Assembly: GCA_026002875.1 (NCBI GenBank)
Contig: BPGE01000001.1
Span: 186,001 to 250,000, forward strand
Origin: Bryobacteraceae bacterium
GTDB lineage: Bacteria; Acidobacteriota; Terriglobia; Bryobacterales; Bryobacteraceae
Length of the DNA: 64,000 nucleotides
Direction of reading: 5' to 3'
The notes below the pieces were generated by a model. The model saw only the letters and a list, made by a program, of their open reading frames with translations. It did not search any database and was not told where the DNA came from. The translations under genes and the position numbers were made by a program. Positions 61,759 to 64,000 of this stretch are shown here, piece after piece. Numbering within the stretch: the stretch's first letter is position 1; every line of letters begins with the position of its first letter.

Positions 61759-64000
61759 TTGCTCTTTGTCAGATTGTCTTTCCTGGCTGCGGCCGTTCTC
61801 GCGGTGCCCTGCGTCATGGCGCAAAGCACCCTGGGCGTCATCCTCGGAACCGTCACCGATCCGAGCGGCGCTGCCGTCCAGAATGCCGAGGTCAAGATCC
61901 GGAACCTGGCTGAAAACCTCGAGCTGACCGCGCGCACCAACGGCTCCGGCGATTACGAGGTCCTCGACCTGAAACCGGGTTCGTACTCCGTCACCATCGC
62001 TGCGCCAGGCTTCCGGCAGTTCCGCGCCACGGAACTCACGCTGCAGGCGCGCGCCCGCCTGCGCGTCGACGCCCGCCTCGATGTCGGCGAGATCTCGCAG
62101 ACCGTCGAAGTCGTCTCCTCGGCGGGCGTCATCGCCACCGATACTCCCGCCATCGCCTCCTACCTCACCGCCAACAAAGTCCTCGACCTGCCCTCCAACG
62201 TCCGCGGCGCCGGCAGCACCAGCCCCTACGCGCTGCTGCAGACCCTGCCCGGCGTGCAGGCTGACAACGGCCTCGGTCTCTCCGTCCAGGGCGGCCTTCC
62301 CGCGCAGAGCGAATCGAGCGTCGACGGCATCTCCATCACGCAGGTCACCGGCAACAGCCCCAACCGCAACCAGTTCCTGTCCGTCGAATCGATCAACGAG
62401 ATCCGCGTCCAGGGCGTGGGCAACACGGCCGAATTCGGCCAGCCCGGCGACATCACCGTCATCTCCAAGAGCGGTTCGAACGACTACCACGGCGCGCTGT
62501 TCTGGTATCACCAGAACAAGGCCTTCGACGCGCGCTCCTTCGGTCAGAACGTGCTGCCCGCCAAGATCGGCAACACCTTCGGCGCCACCGCCGGCGGCCC
62601 CCTGTCCATCCCCGGCCTCTACAACGGAAAGGACCGCACGTTCTTCTACTTCACCTGGGAGTCGCTCCGCTTCCCGCGCCAGAGCACGATCCAGAACACC
62701 GTGCCCACCGCCTTCCTCAAGCAGGGCGACTTCAGCCGCGAGGGCGTCAACATCCGCGACCCGCTCACGGGCCAGCCGTTCCCGAACAACGTCATTCCCT
62801 CCTCCCGCATCAACCCCGTCGCGCGGGCCATCCTGCCTGTCTACCCTGACCCCAACACCGGACCCACGGACCGCCGCTCCGTCGCCAACTACCGCGACAA
62901 CCGCTCCACCACCATCGAGTCGGACCAGTTCGAGTTCCGCGGCGACCAGAACCTCGGCCAGAACCACCGCGTCTTCGGCCGCTTCTTCTACAAGAGCATC
63001 CCCTCTTCCGCCCCCAACAACCTGACGCTGCCCTCGGACACGATCCAGGAAAAATACTGGCAGGGCACGGGCAGCTGGTCCTACACCATCACCCCCTCGG
63101 TCCTCAACGAGCTGCGCATGGGCTTCGTCCGGTCCGACGCCTCGCGCATCTTCAACTTCGATGGCCGCGCCTTCACCAACAGCCTGAACCTCAGGGACAT
63201 CCAGCGCGACATCTTCTTCAACGGCCTCCCGAATTTCAGCATCGACCTCTACACGGCCTTCAGCAAGGGCCGCCCCGGCTACAGCATCTCGGACAATTTC
63301 CAGATCATCGACAACCTCACGTGGACCCGCGGACGCCACACCTTCAAGTACGGCGGCGACATCCGCAACCTCCGCGCCCGCTCCGACCTTGGCTTCACCA
63401 CGGGCAACAACTACGGCGATTTCGCCTTCGGCCCCACCTTCACCGGCTACGGTTTCGCCGATTTCCTCCTTGGCATCCCCGCCCAGAGCGCCATCGCCGT
63501 TGTCAGCCGCGACAACGACGGCCAGGCGTGGCATTACAAGTTCTACGCCCAGGACACGTGGCGCGCCACCAGCCGCCTCACCATCGACCTCGGCGTGCGC
63601 TACGAGCTGCACCCCGGCTACAAGGACAATGGCCTGAACATCGCGAACTTCGACCGCTCGATCCCCGTCACTGGCCGCGTCCTCATCATGTCGGACCCCA
63701 AGGCGCGCGAGTTCGTCGCGCCCGGCGCCGCGCTCTCCTTCAACGCCTGCCCCGCGCCGGCCATCAACGGCGTTCCCTGCACGCCCATCGTCACCGCCAA
63801 GGAAGCCGGACTTCCGGAAGCTCTCCGCAAGACGTACAAGACGCAGTTCCTCCCGCGGCTCGGCTTCGCCTACCGCCTCAATGACCGCACCACGCTGCGC
63901 GGCAGCGGCGGCTTCTACAACATGATCATCCTCGGCTCGGTGTTCTACTCGCTCACCGGCACCGTGCAGAGCGACGTGCGCAACTTCAACAACGTCGGCG
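61759..64000 (+). CDS. Oar-type TonB-dependent receptor (3' end outside window)
   Basis: Open from TTG 61759 to the window end, 747 codons, no stop. GGAGG lies six bases before the TTG. A signal peptide (FLAAAVLAVPCVMAQ) is followed by a carboxypeptidase-regulatory-like domain (GVILGTVTDPSGAAVQNAEV to YSVTIAAPGF). The plug domain follows (LLQTLPGVQADNGLGLSVQG, SVDGISITQV, GDITVISKSGSNDYHG). Barrel strands with Arg/Tyr/Phe-rich loops then run to the edge (SIPGLYNGKDRTFFYFTWE, YAQDTWRATSRLTIDLGVRY). Large expanded families of such receptors are typical of Acidobacteria and probably import or bind polymers. No TonB box was identified. The nearby frames on both strands are shadows. Confidence 0.92.
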   Translation, partial: MLFVRLSFLAAAVLAVPCVMAQSTLGVILGTVTDPSGAAVQNAEVKIRNLAENLELTARTNGSGDYEVLDLKPGSYSVTIAAPGFRQFRATELTLQARARLRVDARLDVGEISQTVEVVSSAGVIATDTPAIASYLTANKVLDLPSNVRGAGSTSPYALLQTLPGVQADNGLGLSVQGGLPAQSESSVDGISITQVTGNSPNRNQFLSVESINEIRVQGVGNTAEFGQPGDITVISKSGSNDYHGALFWYHQNKAFDARSFGQNVLPAKIGNTFGATAGGPLSIPGLYNGKDRTFFYFTWESLRFPRQSTIQNTVPTAFLKQGDFSREGVNIRDPLTGQPFPNNVIPSSRINPVARAILPVYPDPNTGPTDRRSVANYRDNRSTTIESDQFEFRGDQNLGQNHRVFGRFFYKSIPSSAPNNLTLPSDTIQEKYWQGTGSWSYTITPSVLNELRMGFVRSDASRIFNFDGRAFTNSLNLRDIQRDIFFNGLPNFSIDLYTAFSKGRPGYSISDNFQIIDNLTWTRGRHTFKYGGDIRNLRARSDLGFTTGNNYGDFAFGPTFTGYGFADFLLGIPAQSAIAVVSRDNDGQAWHYKFYAQDTWRATSRLTIDLGVRYELHPGYKDNGLNIANFDRSIPVTGRVLIMSDPKAREFVAPGAALSFNACPAPAINGVPCTPIVTAKEAGLPEALRKTYKTQFLPRLGFAYRLNDRTTLRGSGGFYNMIILGSVFYSLTGTVQSDVRNFNNVG

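Noticed and set aside
62081-63025. Plus-strand 314-codon frame within the receptor gene
   Set aside because: Ser/Pro/Arg-rich shadow of the frame that encodes recognisable CarboxypepD_reg-like, plug and barrel segments.

Overview
The window is high-GC, gene-dense bacterial chromosome. It most resembles an Acidobacteriota genome of the Bryobacterales/Solibacter type. I infer this from the Oar-type TonB-dependent receptor at the right end, the many secreted proteases and carbohydrate-type proteins, and flagellar MotAB in an otherwise Gram-negative (BamA/Skp) background. No tRNA, rRNA, CRISPR array, prophage or intact insertion sequence was seen.

Layout. (1) 1-2.4 kb: the end of bamA and an OmpH/Skp chaperone, closed by a strong terminator. 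(2) 2.4-7 kb: an exported aldose 1-epimerase, then a metal locus: a Zn-type P1B ATPase whose catalytic motifs are degenerate and which seems to start at ATT, a coupled exported cysteine-rich protein, and a divergent His-rich protein with a tandem repeat. (3) 7-12.5 kb: a minus-strand aromatic amino acid operon, trpC-trpF-trpB-trpA-aroQ-DAHP synthase-like-tyrA, with start/stop overlaps. Its DAHP synthase-like protein has lost all four metal ligands. (4) 12.6-19 kb: an exported subtilase, a BNR-type propeller, an (alpha/alpha)-toroid-like protein and a Gfo/Idh/MocA oxidoreductase, all feeding toward the trp genes. (5) 19-28.4 kb: a two-component system, a eukaryote-like long GMP synthase coupled to an S41 protease, a MerR-type regulator, an AAC(3)-fold acetyltransferase, another toroid protein and thiS.

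(6) 28.4-41.5 kb: a 12-gene complex I operon, nuoA-C-D-E-F-G-H-J-K-L-M-N, lacking nuoB and nuoI. It is read from a near-consensus promoter that overlaps the divergent thiS promoter. (7) 41.6-49.3 kb: queA, tsaD, a large exported alpha/beta hydrolase, an Mrp/ApbC ATPase without its CxxC, an outer-membrane barrel, a NirJ/AhbD-like radical SAM protein and a thioredoxin-like ferredoxin. (8) 49.4-52.6 kb: a cell-surface set (polysaccharide deacetylase, GNAT, CelD/FemAB-type acyltransferase) around a 0.55-kb non-coding stretch. (9) 52.6-64 kb: motB-motA, an M20 peptidase, an EamA transporter, an HtrA protease, a second subtilase paralogous to the first, ssb, and the start of an Oar-type receptor that runs off the window.

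The main candidates for new biology are the degenerate metal ATPase locus, the metal-site-less DAHP synthase in a working trp/tyr operon, the split complex I operon, and a repeated layout of -10-like hexamers 5-16 bases before start codons, which suggests short-leader or leaderless mRNAs. All calls come from reading the sequence; no database search was run.
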